Positions 8,532-19,211 are shown, numbered from the stretch's first letter. The stretch is DNA of 61,769 nucleotides from Arthrobacter sp. Leaf69 (GCF_001422645.1 NZ_LMLR01000001.1:5492-67260); one strand, 5' to 3'. Numbers and translations are program-made. Notes: generated from the sequence alone by a model not told the origin.

Positions 8532-10574
8532 ATGAACGGGCTGGGCATGCCGGGGGCGGGAATGGCACGGCCGCTGCCGCACCACGACGGGTCCGGCCTG
8601 CATGCCCCGCAGCAGGTGTCGCTCGGCGACGAGGCCCTGCTGCGGGTCCGGGTTCCCGCCGACTGGGGACGCGCCGCCCGGGTGTGGCTCCGTTCGATCC
8701 AGGACGGCGAGCCCCGTTATGAGCCCTGTACAGCTTTGGGCGAGGCGGACGGCTGGGTCTGGTGGGAGGCGCCCATGACCGTCACCAACCCGGTGGCCCG
8801 GTACCGTTTCCTGCTGGAGGTCCCGGACGGCCACGAGGAGCCCGACGGCGGTGCGGCAGGCTGCGCGGGCGGCGAGACCGGCGCGGCTCCCGGCTCTGCG
8901 GCCGGGGGGCTGCGCTACTGGAGCCTGAACGCACAGGGGATCTTCAGCCGGGATGTCTCCGACTACGCGGACTTCCGGCTGACCACGTTCCCGGCAGCGC
9001 CGGACTGGCTCTGCGGCGGCACGATGTATCAGATCTTCCCGGACCGCTTTGCCCGCTCCTCCGGGTCGGACGCGGGCCTTTCGCCGGAAGACCGGGCCGC
9101 GGACCAGGCGGCCCCGGAGTGGGCGGTGCCGTGCAGCTGGGACACTACCCCGGTGGAGGGCTCGGGCCCGCAGACGCCCTACCAGTTCTACGGCGGGGAC
9201 CTCGGCGGCGTCATGGAAAAGCTTGACCATATCCAGCAACTGGGCGCGGACGTCGTCTACCTGACACCGTTTTTCCCGGCACGCTCCAACCACCGCTACG
9301 ACGCCTCCACGTTTGCCTTCGTGGATCCGCTCCTCGGCGGCGATGGGGCCCTGGTGGAGCTCGTTGAGGCGGCCCACGCCCGTTGCCTGAAGGTGATGGG
9401 CGATCTCACCGCCAACCACTCCGGGGACGCCCACGAATGGTTCCGGCGCGCCCTCTCCGATCCGGATTCCGAGGAGGCGGGCTACTACTACTTCAACGGC
9501 GACCACACCGGATACGAATCCTGGTACGGCGTCCCCTCGCTGCCCAAACTCAACTGGACCTCGGAGGGGCTCAGGGAAAGATTCGTCCTGGCCGACGACT
9601 CGCCCGTGGCCCGTTGGCTCAAGCCTCCCTTCAACCTGGACGGCTGGCGGATCGACGTCGGCAACATGACCGGGCGGCTTGGGGCCACGGATCTCAACCA
9701 CGACGTGGCCCGGCTGATCGCCGACCGGGTCCGGGAGATCAACCCGGACGCGGCACTGCTGGCCGAGGCCACCAACGACGCCGCCCCGGACTTCAGCGGT
9801 GAACACTGGCACGGCGCCATGACGTACTCCAACTTCACCCGGCCGCTGTGGTCCTGGCTCGCCGGAGACGCCGCGCACGTCAACTTCTTCGGCACCCCCT
9901 TGCCCGGTCCCAACCGGACCGGCGCCGAGGACTTCCTGGCCACCCACCTGGACCTGGCGGCCGCCTTCAGCTGGGACGTCCGGCAGCAGAACATGAACGC
10001 GCTGAACAGCCACGACACCGCGCGGGCCGCCACCGTCATGATCGACGGCGGCCAGCGGCTCGGTGCGGTGCTCATGTTCACGCTCCCCGGCGTCCCCGTC
10101 GTGTTCGCCGGCGACGAATTCGGGCTCAAGGGACACAACGGCGAAGCCTCCCGCACGCCGATGCCCTGGAACGATCCGGACCGGGTCCTGACCGACCTCC
10201 GCGATGACTATGCCGCACTCGCCGGGCTGCGCCGGGACCAGCCCGCACTGACCGGCGGAGGCATCCGCTGGCTGCACGCACACGGTGACGCCCTGGCATT
10301 CGTGCGGGAAGAAGCGGGGAGTTCCGTGCTCGTCGTCGTGGCCCGGGACGCCGCGGAGGTCGCACTGCCGCCGGGACTGCTCACCCGCGCCCAGCTCGGG
10401 GCCCTCGCGGAAGCCCCCGCATTCGCCACCGGCCGCATCAACGCCGGTCTGGAGAACATCGGCCCCGAGACAGGCGGGCAGATCAGGGCGAATGGCCCCG
10501 CTCCATCCGCCCTGATCTGCACCCGCGGCCCCGCGGCGGGAGTCTGGGTGCTGCCCGGGACCCCGTTGCCTTAG
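8532..10574 (+). CDS. GH13 maltodextrin glucosidase/cyclomaltodextrinase-like enzyme
   Basis: A 680-residue GH13 protein with an N-terminal beta-sandwich of the type seen in cyclomaltodextrinases and neopullulanases (residues ~25-140), followed by the catalytic barrel. Signature regions: GDLTANHSG (I), GWRIDVGNM with the nucleophile Asp (II), LLAEATND with the acid/base Glu (III) and LNSHDTARA (IV). No signal peptide is seen, so it acts on imported maltodextrins. The start follows the malG stop by 2 nt. It complements the divergent alpha-glucosidase: this enzyme would shorten longer dextrins, the other the small products. Exact specificity is inferred. Confidence 0.88.
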   Translation: MNGLGMPGAGMARPLPHHDGSGLHAPQQVSLGDEALLRVRVPADWGRAARVWLRSIQDGEPRYEPCTALGEADGWVWWEAPMTVTNPVARYRFLLEVPDGHEEPDGGAAGCAGGETGAAPGSAAGGLRYWSLNAQGIFSRDVSDYADFRLTTFPAAPDWLCGGTMYQIFPDRFARSSGSDAGLSPEDRAADQAAPEWAVPCSWDTTPVEGSGPQTPYQFYGGDLGGVMEKLDHIQQLGADVVYLTPFFPARSNHRYDASTFAFVDPLLGGDGALVELVEAAHARCLKVMGDLTANHSGDAHEWFRRALSDPDSEEAGYYYFNGDHTGYESWYGVPSLPKLNWTSEGLRERFVLADDSPVARWLKPPFNLDGWRIDVGNMTGRLGATDLNHDVARLIADRVREINPDAALLAEATNDAAPDFSGEHWHGAMTYSNFTRPLWSWLAGDAAHVNFFGTPLPGPNRTGAEDFLATHLDLAAAFSWDVRQQNMNALNSHDTARAATVMIDGGQRLGAVLMFTLPGVPVVFAGDEFGLKGHNGEASRTPMPWNDPDRVLTDLRDDYAALAGLRRDQPALTGGGIRWLHAHGDALAFVREEAGSSVLVVVARDAAEVALPPGLLTRAQLGALAEAPAFATGRINAGLENIGPETGGQIRANGPAPSALICTRGPAAGVWVLPGTPLP

Positions 10575-10642
10575 GCACACTGCCCCGGCAGGTTGGATCC
10601 GCGCCTTAGACTGAAGGCCGGATTCGACGAACTGGAGACCGC

Positions 10643-12010
10643 ATGAGCATCATCGACGAGCTCACCTCTGCCCTGGGCCCGGCGAAAGTCGCCCTGGACA
10701 CGCCCACCCTGACGGCCTATGCCGTGGACCAGGCTCCGGTGCTGGACTACCAGCAGCCGCAGGCCGTGGTGCGTGCCGAATCGGTCGAAGACGTCCAGGC
10801 CACCGTCCGCGCCTGCGCCGCGCACGGGGTGCCCTTGGTGGCCCGCGGCGCCGGCACCGGCGTTTCAGGCGGCGCGCACGCCAGCAAGGGCTGTGTTGTG
10901 CTGAGCCTCGAACGGATGAACCGCATCCTGGACCTCAACCCGGACGATGAGACGGCCGTGGTGGAACCCGGGGTGGTCAATGCCGACCTCAACACCGCCG
11001 CCGCGGTGCACGGCCTCATGTATGCCCCGGACCCGGCCAGCTTCAAGCTATCCACCATCGGCGGCAACGTGGCCACGAACGCCGGCGGCCTGCGCTGCGC
11101 CAAGTACGGGGTCACCCGGGACTCGGTGCTGGCGCTCGACGTCGTGCTCGCGGACGGCTCGCTCATCCACACCGGCCACCAGACGTTCAAGGGCGTCGCC
11201 GGCTACGACCTCACCGCGCTGTTCGTCGGCTCCGAGGGGACGCTGGGGATTGTCGTCGGCATCACCGTGCGGCTCAAGTACCTCCCGCAGGACGTGCACA
11301 CTGTGGCCGCCTTCTACCCGGACTTCCGCAGCGCCGCGGCGGGCGTCCTCGCCGTGGGAAAGGCCCGCGTGCAGCCGGCCATCATGGAACTCCTCGACAG
11401 CGGCACGCTGGCCCAGCTCGATGAGATCCACGGCTCGGACCTCGCCGCCAGGGGAAAGTCGCTGCTCCTGATCCAGACCGACGGCTTCGGTGCGGCCGCA
11501 GAGGCAGCGGCCATCCGGCCGGTCCTCGCGGCCGGCGGGGCCGTGGTGACCATGGAGGCCAGCGCGGAGGCGGAACTGCTGGTGGACCTGCGGCGCAACA
11601 GCCGGGGAGTGGAAGTCGACGACGAATACCGCGTGGGTGAGGACGTCGCCGTCCCGCGCTCCCGGCTGGTGGACTACGTCGCCGAGCTTGAGGCCATGGC
11701 GGCGGCGAACGGGGTCAAGCTCAAGGTGGTGGCGCACGCCGGGGACGGGAACCTGCACCCCACCTTCTGGGTGGACCGGGTGGATAGCACCGTCGACGCC
11801 GACGCCATGGAGCGGCTGGGCGCGGCCCTGGACAAATCCGTCACTGTGGCGCTCGCGATGGGCGGCACCATCACGGGGGAGCACGGGATCGGACAGTTCA
11901 AGCTGCGCTGGCTCGGCCTGGAGCAGAAGGAGCCCGTGCGCGAACTGCAGCGCCGGATTAAGGAACTTTTCGACCCGGCCGGGATCCTGAACCCCGGCAA
12001 AGCGATCTAG
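10643..12010 (+). CDS. FAD-linked 2-hydroxyacid oxidase, GlcD-like
   Basis: A 455-residue flavoprotein of the PCMH/FAD-oxidase C family (glycolate oxidase GlcD, D-lactate dehydrogenase). The FAD-binding part shows PLVARGAGTGVSGGA and STIGGNVATNAGGLRCAKYG; the C-terminal substrate part ends with AHAGDGNLHP and GTITGEHGIGQFK, typical of the family. ATG 10643 is preceded by GGAGA. It has no GlcE or GlcF partner beside it, so it may be a stand-alone D-2-hydroxyacid dehydrogenase. It sits 68 bp after the GH13 gene and may be transcribed separately. Confidence 0.9.
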   Translation: MSIIDELTSALGPAKVALDTPTLTAYAVDQAPVLDYQQPQAVVRAESVEDVQATVRACAAHGVPLVARGAGTGVSGGAHASKGCVVLSLERMNRILDLNPDDETAVVEPGVVNADLNTAAAVHGLMYAPDPASFKLSTIGGNVATNAGGLRCAKYGVTRDSVLALDVVLADGSLIHTGHQTFKGVAGYDLTALFVGSEGTLGIVVGITVRLKYLPQDVHTVAAFYPDFRSAAAGVLAVGKARVQPAIMELLDSGTLAQLDEIHGSDLAARGKSLLLIQTDGFGAAAEAAAIRPVLAAGGAVVTMEASAEAELLVDLRRNSRGVEVDDEYRVGEDVAVPRSRLVDYVAELEAMAAANGVKLKVVAHAGDGNLHPTFWVDRVDSTVDADAMERLGAALDKSVTVALAMGGTITGEHGIGQFKLRWLGLEQKEPVRELQRRIKELFDPAGILNPGKAI

Positions 12011-12045
12011 TCCGGCACCGGGATTTAGCCCGGCCGTGCCAGAAA

Positions 12046-12072
12046 CCGGCGGGACGGCGGCCGGCCCGCCGG
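12046..12072. terminator. Bidirectional terminator-like hairpin
   Basis: CCGGCGGG (12046-12053) pairs with CCCGCCGG (12065-12072) in the 66-bp gap between convergent glcD-like and DUF4032 genes. No T-tract. Confidence 0.5.
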
Positions 12073-12076
12073 GAAC

Positions 12077-13513
12077 CTAGTCGTCGGAGTCCGGGTATTC
12101 GTCGATGGATTCGTCGGCGCCGTAGCGCGACTCCTCGGTCTCGACCTCCAGAATCTTGAGCAGTCCCGTGTCCGGGTTGAGCATGATGGCCGCCTCGTCG
12201 CGGCGGTGGCGCAGCTCGGAGTCAATGTAGGACTGCACGGCTTCGGCCAGCGGGATGTGCCGGTTCTCTTTCTCGGACATGTACCAGCGGTGTTCCAGGA
12301 TCTCGTGCACAGCCTCCGCCGGCTCCAGCTTCCCGGACAAATCGCGGGGGATGGAACGGACAATCGGTTCGAAGATCTGGCTGACCCACAGGTGGGCGCT
12401 GTATTCCTCGTCCATTCCGGGGTTGTTGTCCGCCCGGAAGGAGTCCATGTCGTTCAGGAGCCGGCGGGCCTGGTTTTCCTGCGCGTCCAGGCCGGTCAGG
12501 CGCAGCAGCCGGCGCTGGTGGTGGCCGGCGTCCACCACTTTGGGCTGGAGCTGGATGGTGGAACCGTTCTGCGTCGTCTTGATCGCGTATTCCTCGACGT
12601 CGAACCCCAGCTCGTTGAGCTTCCGGATGCGGGCCGCCACCCGCCAGCGCTCGCCGATCTCGAACGATTCCTTCTCGGTCAGCTCGGTCCAGAGGCGGCG
12701 GTAGCTGTCCATGATGAGCTCGCTCGTGGCTACCGGGTCCACTTTTTCCTCGATGAGCCCGCCGTCGAGGAGGTCCATGAGCTCCCCGGCGATGTTGACG
12801 CGGGCGATTTCAAGATCGTATTCGCGCTGTCCCGTGGAGAGGTCCGGATACAGCTCGCCGGTTTCCGCGTCCACAAGGTAGGCGGCGAACGCGCCGGCGT
12901 CGCGGCGGAAGAGCGTATTGGACAGCGAGACGTCGCCCCAGTAGAAGCCGATCAGGTGCAGGCGGACCAGCAGCAGGGCCTGGGCGTCGATCAGGCGGGT
13001 GAGGGTGTCCTTGCGCAGCATCTGCGAGAAAAGGGCGCGGTACGGCATGGAGAACTTCAGGTGCCGGGTAACCAGCACGGGGTTCAGCGGCCGCCCCTCG
13101 GGTGTGGTGCGCCCGGTGATAACGGCGACCGGTTCCACGCACGGGACGTCCAGCCGGGCGAGTTTGCGCAGCATGTGGTACTCGTGGCGGGCCACGTGCT
13201 CCGAGGTCTCCTTGATGGCGATGACCGAACCGCCCAGGTGGGCGAAGCGCACGATGTGGCGGGAGATGCCGCGGGGGAGCGCGGCGAGGTATTCCGCCGG
13301 CCAGTCCTCCAGGGCGATGTGCCACGGCAGGTCCAGGAGCTCCGGTTCGGTGGCTGCGGCCGTGATGCTCAGGGAACTCGAGGCCACGGAACCCTTGCTG
13401 TCATTGGCGCTGGCGGCTTCGAACCGGGGCAGCTTGCCGATCTGACCGTAGTCGGTGGGTTCGTCGTGCCACTGGGCGCCGTTGTCCTCGGTGCTGGAGT
13501 TTCGCTCGGTCAT
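12077..13513 (-). CDS. DUF4032 domain protein (protein-kinase-like fold)
   Basis: A 478-residue conserved actinobacterial protein. The N-terminal half resembles the lipopolysaccharide-kinase/protein-kinase-like fold: VIAIKETSEHVARHEYHMLRKL resembles the ATP-binding Lys and helix C, and LHLIGFYWGDVSLSNTLFRRD resembles the catalytic loop with a following Asp in AYLVDAETGE. The C-terminal half matches DUF4032 and ends in a very acidic tail. ATG 13513 (MTERNSS) is taken as start. Substrate is unknown. Kinase-like activity is inferred from motif layout only. Confidence 0.8.
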   Translation of the reverse strand: MTERNSSTEDNGAQWHDEPTDYGQIGKLPRFEAASANDSKGSVASSSLSITAAATEPELLDLPWHIALEDWPAEYLAALPRGISRHIVRFAHLGGSVIAIKETSEHVARHEYHMLRKLARLDVPCVEPVAVITGRTTPEGRPLNPVLVTRHLKFSMPYRALFSQMLRKDTLTRLIDAQALLLVRLHLIGFYWGDVSLSNTLFRRDAGAFAAYLVDAETGELYPDLSTGQREYDLEIARVNIAGELMDLLDGGLIEEKVDPVATSELIMDSYRRLWTELTEKESFEIGERWRVAARIRKLNELGFDVEEYAIKTTQNGSTIQLQPKVVDAGHHQRRLLRLTGLDAQENQARRLLNDMDSFRADNNPGMDEEYSAHLWVSQIFEPIVRSIPRDLSGKLEPAEAVHEILEHRWYMSEKENRHIPLAEAVQSYIDSELRHRRDEAAIMLNPDTGLLKILEVETEESRYGADESIDEYPDSDD

Positions 13514-13577
13514 AGTCCAATTCTTCCGTACTAAGGGCGCCGGCCCTAACGAATGGTGCGGCAAACGTCTGTTAACG

Positions 13578-13615
13578 CCCGACGGCGGCCCTCCAGTGGG
13601 GAGGACCGCCGTCGG
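13578..13615 (-). terminator. Terminator-like hairpin after msmK-type gene
   Basis: CCCGACGGCGGCCCTCC (13578-13594) is nearly complementary to GGAGGACCGCCGTCGG (13600-13615). It lies 33 bp past the stop of the minus-strand ATPase gene. There is no T-run. Confidence 0.55.
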
Positions 13616-13648
13616 ATACGTCGTGCAGGGGCCGGTGGGTGGGTGGGA

Positions 13649-14731
<1,083 letters not shown>

Positions 14732-14831
14732 AGTTATCAATCCCTTCACCGGCAGGTACGTGCCGGACGATCCGTAGTGAATGGTCTTATTGTTCAATTG
14801 TTAATTCAGTTGTCAGCACCTGATCGTGCGC

Positions 14832-14859
14832 ATACTCCCCGGCCGAAGCCGAGGAGTAT
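14832..14859. promoter_or_regulatory. Palindromic hairpin upstream of msmK
   Basis: ATACTCCCCGGC (14832-14843) pairs with GCCGAGGAGTAT (14848-14859) around a CGAA loop. The 259-bp spacer 14732-14990 also contains the palindrome TCACATGTGA (14946-14955). Either may be a leader structure, a terminator for otsB or an operator; the sequence does not decide. Confidence 0.4.
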
Positions 14860-14990
14860 CCAATGACGCCGCACGGTACTTGTGCGCCACATCACAACCT
14901 AGAGTATGTCAGATTTTTGCCAAATGGGCCAAAATGTTGCAGATGTCACATGTGATTCGGCCGACTCTGGGTCCGGGATGAGCTATAGAG

Positions 14991-15803
14991 TCACACGCCG
15001 AGGGCGCGCTTCCGCTCCCGCAGCAGGGCCTCCAGCAGTTCGGCAACGTGCACCGGGGCTTCGATCCGGAACTGGGCCTGGGTGAAGTCCAGGCCCACCT
15101 TCACGCCGACGTCCCCGGGGAGCAGCCGGGCCAGGGCGTCCTCGTCCGTGGTGTCGTCACCGGCGAAGACCGTGGCGGTGGCGCCGGTCGCCTGGCGCAG
15201 GAAGGCTATGCCCTCCCCCTTCGAGGCGTGGATCACGGAGGTCTCCAGGACGCGGTTGCCGCTCTTCAGGAAGACGCCGGGCCGGTCCTGCAGGACGGCC
15301 CGGGCCGCGGCGACGGCGTCCTCGGCGACATCGTCCGCGGCCAGCCGGGTGTGCAGCACGACGCCGGCCGGCTTGTCCTCCAGCAGAGTGCCCGGCGCCA
15401 CCTCCACGATGCCCTCCAGCTCGCGCCGGACCTCGGCGAGCAGGGCGCGACGGTCGTCATCGAGTTCTAGCTCGGCGGACCCCGGGCCCATCCAGACCTC
15501 GGCGCCGTGGCTCCCGATCAGCAGGGCCTTCTCGGGGGGAAAAGCGACCGCCCGCAGGCTGTCCAGCGCCCGCCCGGAGATGAGGGCCGTCGTCGTCCGC
15601 GGGAGTTCGGTGAGCGCGGCGAAGGCGGCCGCCGAGCGCGGAAGGGACCGAGCGTCCCCGGCATGGTCAACGAGCGGCGCCATGGTGCCGTCAAAATCCA
15701 TCGCGACCAGCAGGTGCTCCGTCGCGGCGATGGTGCTTATGGCCTCCAGCAGGTCGGGGGACAGCGAGAGGGGGGTCTGCTCCGGTGACAGCTCAGGAGT
15801 CAT
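14991..15803 (-). CDS. otsB: Trehalose-6-phosphate phosphatase
   Basis: A 270-residue HAD phosphatase that converts trehalose-6-phosphate to trehalose. The HAD motif I is MDFDGTMAPL (nucleophile Asp), motif II is ALISGR, the conserved Lys lies in HASKGEGIAFL, and the metal-binding acidic motif is FAGDDTTDEDAL. Its start overlaps the otsA 3' end by 11 nt, indicating coupled translation. It acts in the cytoplasm with OtsA in stress-protectant trehalose synthesis. Confidence 0.95.
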   Translation of the reverse strand: MTPELSPEQTPLSLSPDLLEAISTIAATEHLLVAMDFDGTMAPLVDHAGDARSLPRSAAAFAALTELPRTTTALISGRALDSLRAVAFPPEKALLIGSHGAEVWMGPGSAELELDDDRRALLAEVRRELEGIVEVAPGTLLEDKPAGVVLHTRLAADDVAEDAVAAARAVLQDRPGVFLKSGNRVLETSVIHASKGEGIAFLRQATGATATVFAGDDTTDEDALARLLPGDVGVKVGLDFTQAQFRIEAPVHVAELLEALLRERKRALGV

Positions 15804-17313
15804 CGCGGATTACCTTTTCTTCCAGTGCGGTCAGGAAATCGGAGGACCAGAGGTCGACGTCGTGGTCCAGGATCTGCTTGCGCATCGCACGCATCCGGCG
15901 GGCGGCTTCCGCGGGCTGCATGTTCACGGCCTTCATGATGGTGTCCTTGAGGCCGTCGATATCGTGGGGGTTCATCAGCAGGGCCTGCTTGAGCTGGTCC
16001 GCGGCGCCCGCGAATTCGCTCAGCACCAGGGCGCCATCGTTGTTGGTCCGCGCCGTGACGTATTCCTTGGCCACCAGGTTCATCCCGTCCCGCAGGGCGG
16101 TGACCAGCATGACGTCCGCCGCCAGGTACAGCGCCACCATCTCATCGATCGGGTAGTTGTGGTGCAGGTAGCGGACGGCGGTGTTCTGCAGGGTGTCATA
16201 GGTGCCGTTGATATGGCCCACCGTGCCCTCAACCTCTTCGCGGAGCAGGCGGTACTGCTCCACCCGTTCGCGGCTGGGGCTGGCGACCTGGATGAGGGCG
16301 GCGTCCTCCACCGTCACCTTGCCGTCCGCCAGGAGTTCCTCGTAGGCCTTGAGCCGGTGCCTGATGCCCTTGGTGTAGTCAAGGCGGTCGACGCCGAGCA
16401 GGATCGTCTTGGGGTTGCCCAGATCCTTGCGGATCTGCCGGGCGCGCTCGATGATTTCAGGCTTCTGGGCGAGTTCGCTGATCTGCTGGACGTCAATCGA
16501 GATGGGGAACGCCTGGGCGCGGGCGATATGGGTGGTCTCGCCGTTGCTGCCCTTGACATGGACCTGCTGCTGCTTGACGCTTGCGCCGAGGAAGCGGCGG
16601 GCGGAGCGCATGAAGTTGCCGGCATCGCTGCTGCGCTGGAACCCGACCAGGTCGGCGCCGAGCAGTCCGTCGATGATGGCGCGTCGCCAGGGGAGCTGCG
16701 CGAAGATCTCCGGCGGTGGGAAGGGGATGTGGTTGAAGAACCCGATTTTCAGGTCCGGACGTGCCTCGCGCAGCATCTTGGGGACGAGCTGCAACTGGTA
16801 GTCCTGGACCCAGACGGTGGCGCCGGGGTTGGCGTGGTGGATCACGGCGTCGGCGAACCGCCGGTTGACCTTGCGGTAGGAGTCCCACCAGGTCCGGTGG
16901 AACTCAGGCGGCGCAATCACGTCGTGGTAGAGCGGCCACAGCGTGGCGTTGGAGAAGCCCTCGTAGAACAGCTCGATGTCATGGGTGCTCAGCTGGACCG
17001 GGACGAGGTCGATGCCGCCATGGCTGAAAGGTTGGACATGCTCATCGGGCGCGCCGTGCCAGCCGACCCAGGCGCCGTCGGTCTTGGTCATCATGGGTGC
17101 CAGGGCGGTGACCAGACCGCCGGGGGAGCGGCGCCAGCCGTCCTCGCAGCCCGGCTCGTCCGGGGAGCAGCGGTCCACCGGCAGGCGGTTGGACACCACC
17201 ATGAAGTCATACTGCGAGTCCGGATCGGTGTCGCTGCTGCCGTGTGCGGCGGTGCCGTGCGCGGACGCGCCTGAGGATTTTGGATCCGATTCGGCGTGTT
17301 TCGTGGCCTGCAT
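15793..17313 (-). CDS. otsA: Trehalose-6-phosphate synthase
   Basis: A 506-residue GT20 glycosyltransferase that joins UDP/ADP-glucose and glucose-6-phosphate. Family landmarks are FMVVSNRLPVD, SPGGLVTALAPMM, the donor-site GVDRLDYTKGIRHRLKAYEELL and LVAKEYVTARTNNDGALVLSEFAGAADQL. The start ATG 17313 (MQATKHAES) is favoured; a ~30-residue Ser/His-rich tail precedes the fold. It is the first gene of otsA-otsB. Confidence 0.96.
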   Translation of the reverse strand: MQATKHAESDPKSSGASAHGTAAHGSSDTDPDSQYDFMVVSNRLPVDRCSPDEPGCEDGWRRSPGGLVTALAPMMTKTDGAWVGWHGAPDEHVQPFSHGGIDLVPVQLSTHDIELFYEGFSNATLWPLYHDVIAPPEFHRTWWDSYRKVNRRFADAVIHHANPGATVWVQDYQLQLVPKMLREARPDLKIGFFNHIPFPPPEIFAQLPWRRAIIDGLLGADLVGFQRSSDAGNFMRSARRFLGASVKQQQVHVKGSNGETTHIARAQAFPISIDVQQISELAQKPEIIERARQIRKDLGNPKTILLGVDRLDYTKGIRHRLKAYEELLADGKVTVEDAALIQVASPSRERVEQYRLLREEVEGTVGHINGTYDTLQNTAVRYLHHNYPIDEMVALYLAADVMLVTALRDGMNLVAKEYVTARTNNDGALVLSEFAGAADQLKQALLMNPHDIDGLKDTIMKAVNMQPAEAARRMRAMRKQILDHDVDLWSSDFLTALEEKVIRDDS

Positions 17314-17491
17314 TGGTGCCCCCTGGGGATTGCTCGTGGCTCCTCTCCACCCTAGCCGGGCGGAATCTTCTGTGCTATTCGTCCGTTGCGACGCGTGAGG
17401 GAAGGTTGAAAGCGCAACTTCCCAGTTTTCTCCCCTAAAATGATGAATTGCCACCCAGTGGATCCCACCGGCCGATCGACCCGAGGAACTA

Positions 17492-18382
17492 ATGAGCCCC
17501 GCAAACGAACCCCGTCAGTCCAAAACAGAGCGAACTGCCGCGGCCCGCGAGAAAGCCCGTGAGATCCGCGAAGCGCAGCTGAAGAAGGACAAGCGCAACA
17601 AGCTGCTGATCGGCTGGGGCATTGTTGCCGCGGTTGTCGCCATCATTGTGGTGGTGGCACTGGTGGTCATGTCGAACATCCAGAACAACGCGCCGGTGGC
17701 GGACGAGGGACCCACCCCGGCCAACGGCAACGTGTACGGCGGCGTCACGCTGCTGGCCAACACGGAGGTGGCGAAGACCGAACCGGCCACCGTCAACGTC
17801 GCCGACATTCCCGCTCCGGCAGCAACTCCGCCGGCGAAGGTCACCGCGCCCGGCGCTGAAGCCGAGGCCGGCAAGCCGGTGAAGGTGGTCCTTTATATCG
17901 ACTTCATCTGCCCCGTGTGCAAGAACTTCGAGACCCAGTACAACGAGACCCTCACGAGCCTTCGCAATGAAGGCAAGATCACCGTGGAGTACCGCCCGCT
18001 GGGCTTCCTGGACACCCGCTCCACCACCAACTACTCCTCCCGCGCGGCCAACGCGGCGGCATGCGTCGTGAACGAATCGCCGGAGAAGTACGCCGACTTT
18101 GTCAATGTTCTCTTTGAGAAGCAGCCTGCTGAAGGCGGCGCCGGCATCTCTGATGATGACCTGAAGACGATGGCCACCGACGTCGGGGCCAAGAGCATCG
18201 AGACGTGTGTGGACGAGAAGACCTTCCGCCCGTGGGTCAAGTACACCACCCAGCAGGCTGCGTCCATCGGTATCACCGGGACGCCGACCGTGTTCGTTGA
18301 GGGCGAGCAGTGGGGCAAGGGCGAGAGCGCCCAGACCCCGTTCGAGGAGTTCCTCCAGGCCGCCATCGACGCCAAGAAGTAA
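17492..18382 (+). CDS. Membrane-anchored DsbA-like thiol oxidoreductase
   Basis: A 296-residue protein with a charged cytoplasmic N-tail (coiled, Lys/Arg/Glu-rich, residues 1-36), one membrane segment (~38-61), an Ala/Pro linker, and an external thioredoxin-fold DsbA/BdbD-like domain. The active site is CPVC at residues 140-143 after VVLYIDFI, and the cis-Pro loop is GTPTVF. ATG is replaced by an ATG-less upstream context only until 17492, where ATG follows GAGGAAC. It probably helps disulfide formation in exported proteins. It is monocistronic with a good terminator. Confidence 0.88.
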   Translation: MSPANEPRQSKTERTAAAREKAREIREAQLKKDKRNKLLIGWGIVAAVVAIIVVVALVVMSNIQNNAPVADEGPTPANGNVYGGVTLLANTEVAKTEPATVNVADIPAPAATPPAKVTAPGAEAEAGKPVKVVLYIDFICPVCKNFETQYNETLTSLRNEGKITVEYRPLGFLDTRSTTNYSSRAANAAACVVNESPEKYADFVNVLFEKQPAEGGAGISDDDLKTMATDVGAKSIETCVDEKTFRPWVKYTTQQAASIGITGTPTVFVEGEQWGKGESAQTPFEEFLQAAIDAKK

Positions 18383-18408
18383 GCGGAGCACACCGCCAGC
18401 AAAACCGC

Positions 18409-18448
18409 AGGCCCGGTTCCGGATTCTCCCGGAGCCGGGTCTGTTTTT
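18409..18448 (+). terminator. Intrinsic terminator of the DsbA-like gene
   Basis: AGGCCCGGTTCCGG pairs with CCGGAGCCGGGTCT, followed by GTTTTTA. Stem and T-run are both good. Confidence 0.85.
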
Positions 18449-18535
18449 ATCACCGGGCATCCGTGGGCTAACCTTATCTAGCGCCATCGCGCCGGGTCCC
18501 TCAACGTGTCCCGGTGGCGGCTGGCGCGCAGGAAT

Positions 18536-18609
18536 GCCTCCTTAGCTCAGTTGGCCAGAGCACCGCTCTTGTAAAGCGGGGGTCGTCGGTTCGAATCCGA
18601 CAGGGGGCC
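18536..18609 (+). tRNA. thrT: tRNA-Thr (anticodon TGT)
   Basis: Acceptor arms GCCTCCT and AGGGGGC pair; the D-loop has AGCTCAGTTGGCC; the anticodon stem-loop CCGCT-CTTGTAA-AGCGG has anticodon TGT (reads ACA, Thr); the T-arm is GTCGG-TTCGAAT-CCGAC. CCA is not encoded. A terminator follows directly. Confidence 0.95.
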
Positions 18610-18616
18610 CGAATAG

Positions 18617-18660
18617 AACCGCGCCGCTACCGGGAATCGTCCCGGTGGCGGCGCGGTTTT
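18617..18660 (+). terminator. tRNA terminator
   Basis: An 18-bp stem (18617-18634 with 18641-18658, one wobble) ends in TTTTGTTTTG. It also faces the 3' end of the minus-strand lipoprotein gene. Confidence 0.88.
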
Positions 18661-18668
18661 GTTTTGCC

Positions 18669-19211
18669 CTACTTGGCCGTGATTTTGATTCCGGCCACCG
18701 CCCCGGTCCAGGCGCCGGTAGGGTCGCTACGGGTCAGTTGCGCGCTGATATACCCCTTCTGCAGCTGGACGACCCGCGTCTGGGTTTCCGAGCAATCGAC
18801 CTTGAACGACATGTGCTCGGTTCCGGAACCAGTGTCCTGGGCGAGGAAAATTTGGGCCTGAGAGCCGCCAACGCACGTCAAGGTGACCGTGTGCGGGCCG
18901 GAGGTCTTCAGCGTTGCGGCTTTGCGGAAGCCGACCCCTGGACCGTCAGCCGGTCCGGCGTCGGCAAGAAGCACGGACCCGGGTGCCCCCGCTAATCGCT
19001 TATGCAGCTCGGCGTAGTTGCGAGCTTCCACGCCCAGGACTCCCGGGTCCTTCGCCGGCATGGTGGGCGCAGGTTTGTGGGTTTGCGCCGCCGCCGGCTG
19101 CGGATCCCCCATGTCTTCATAGGCGCAGGCACCCAGCCCGACAGCCAGCAATGTGCCAACTACGAGCGCCGCAGCGCAATGGACAGTTTTTGTTCCCCCA
19201 GGACCCGACAT
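18669..19211 (-). CDS. Hypothetical lipoprotein
   Basis: A 180-residue protein with a signal peptide and lipobox (LLAVGLGAC, residues ~21-29), so it is probably anchored outside the membrane. After a Pro/Ala-rich linker it has a beta-rich domain with paired cysteines (VTLTCVGGSQ and FKVDCSETQ) that could form a disulfide. I do not recognise the family. It is convergent with tRNA-Thr and divergent from the GyrI-like gene. Confidence 0.75.
   Translation of the reverse strand: MSGPGGTKTVHCAAALVVGTLLAVGLGACAYEDMGDPQPAAAQTHKPAPTMPAKDPGVLGVEARNYAELHKRLAGAPGSVLLADAGPADGPGVGFRKAATLKTSGPHTVTLTCVGGSQAQIFLAQDTGSGTEHMSFKVDCSETQTRVVQLQKGYISAQLTRSDPTGAWTGAVAGIKITAK

Noticed and set aside
8526..10580. A 684-codon minus-strand frame opposite the GH13 gene
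   Set aside because: The plus strand carries all GH13 catalytic motifs; the antisense frame has no recognisable domain.
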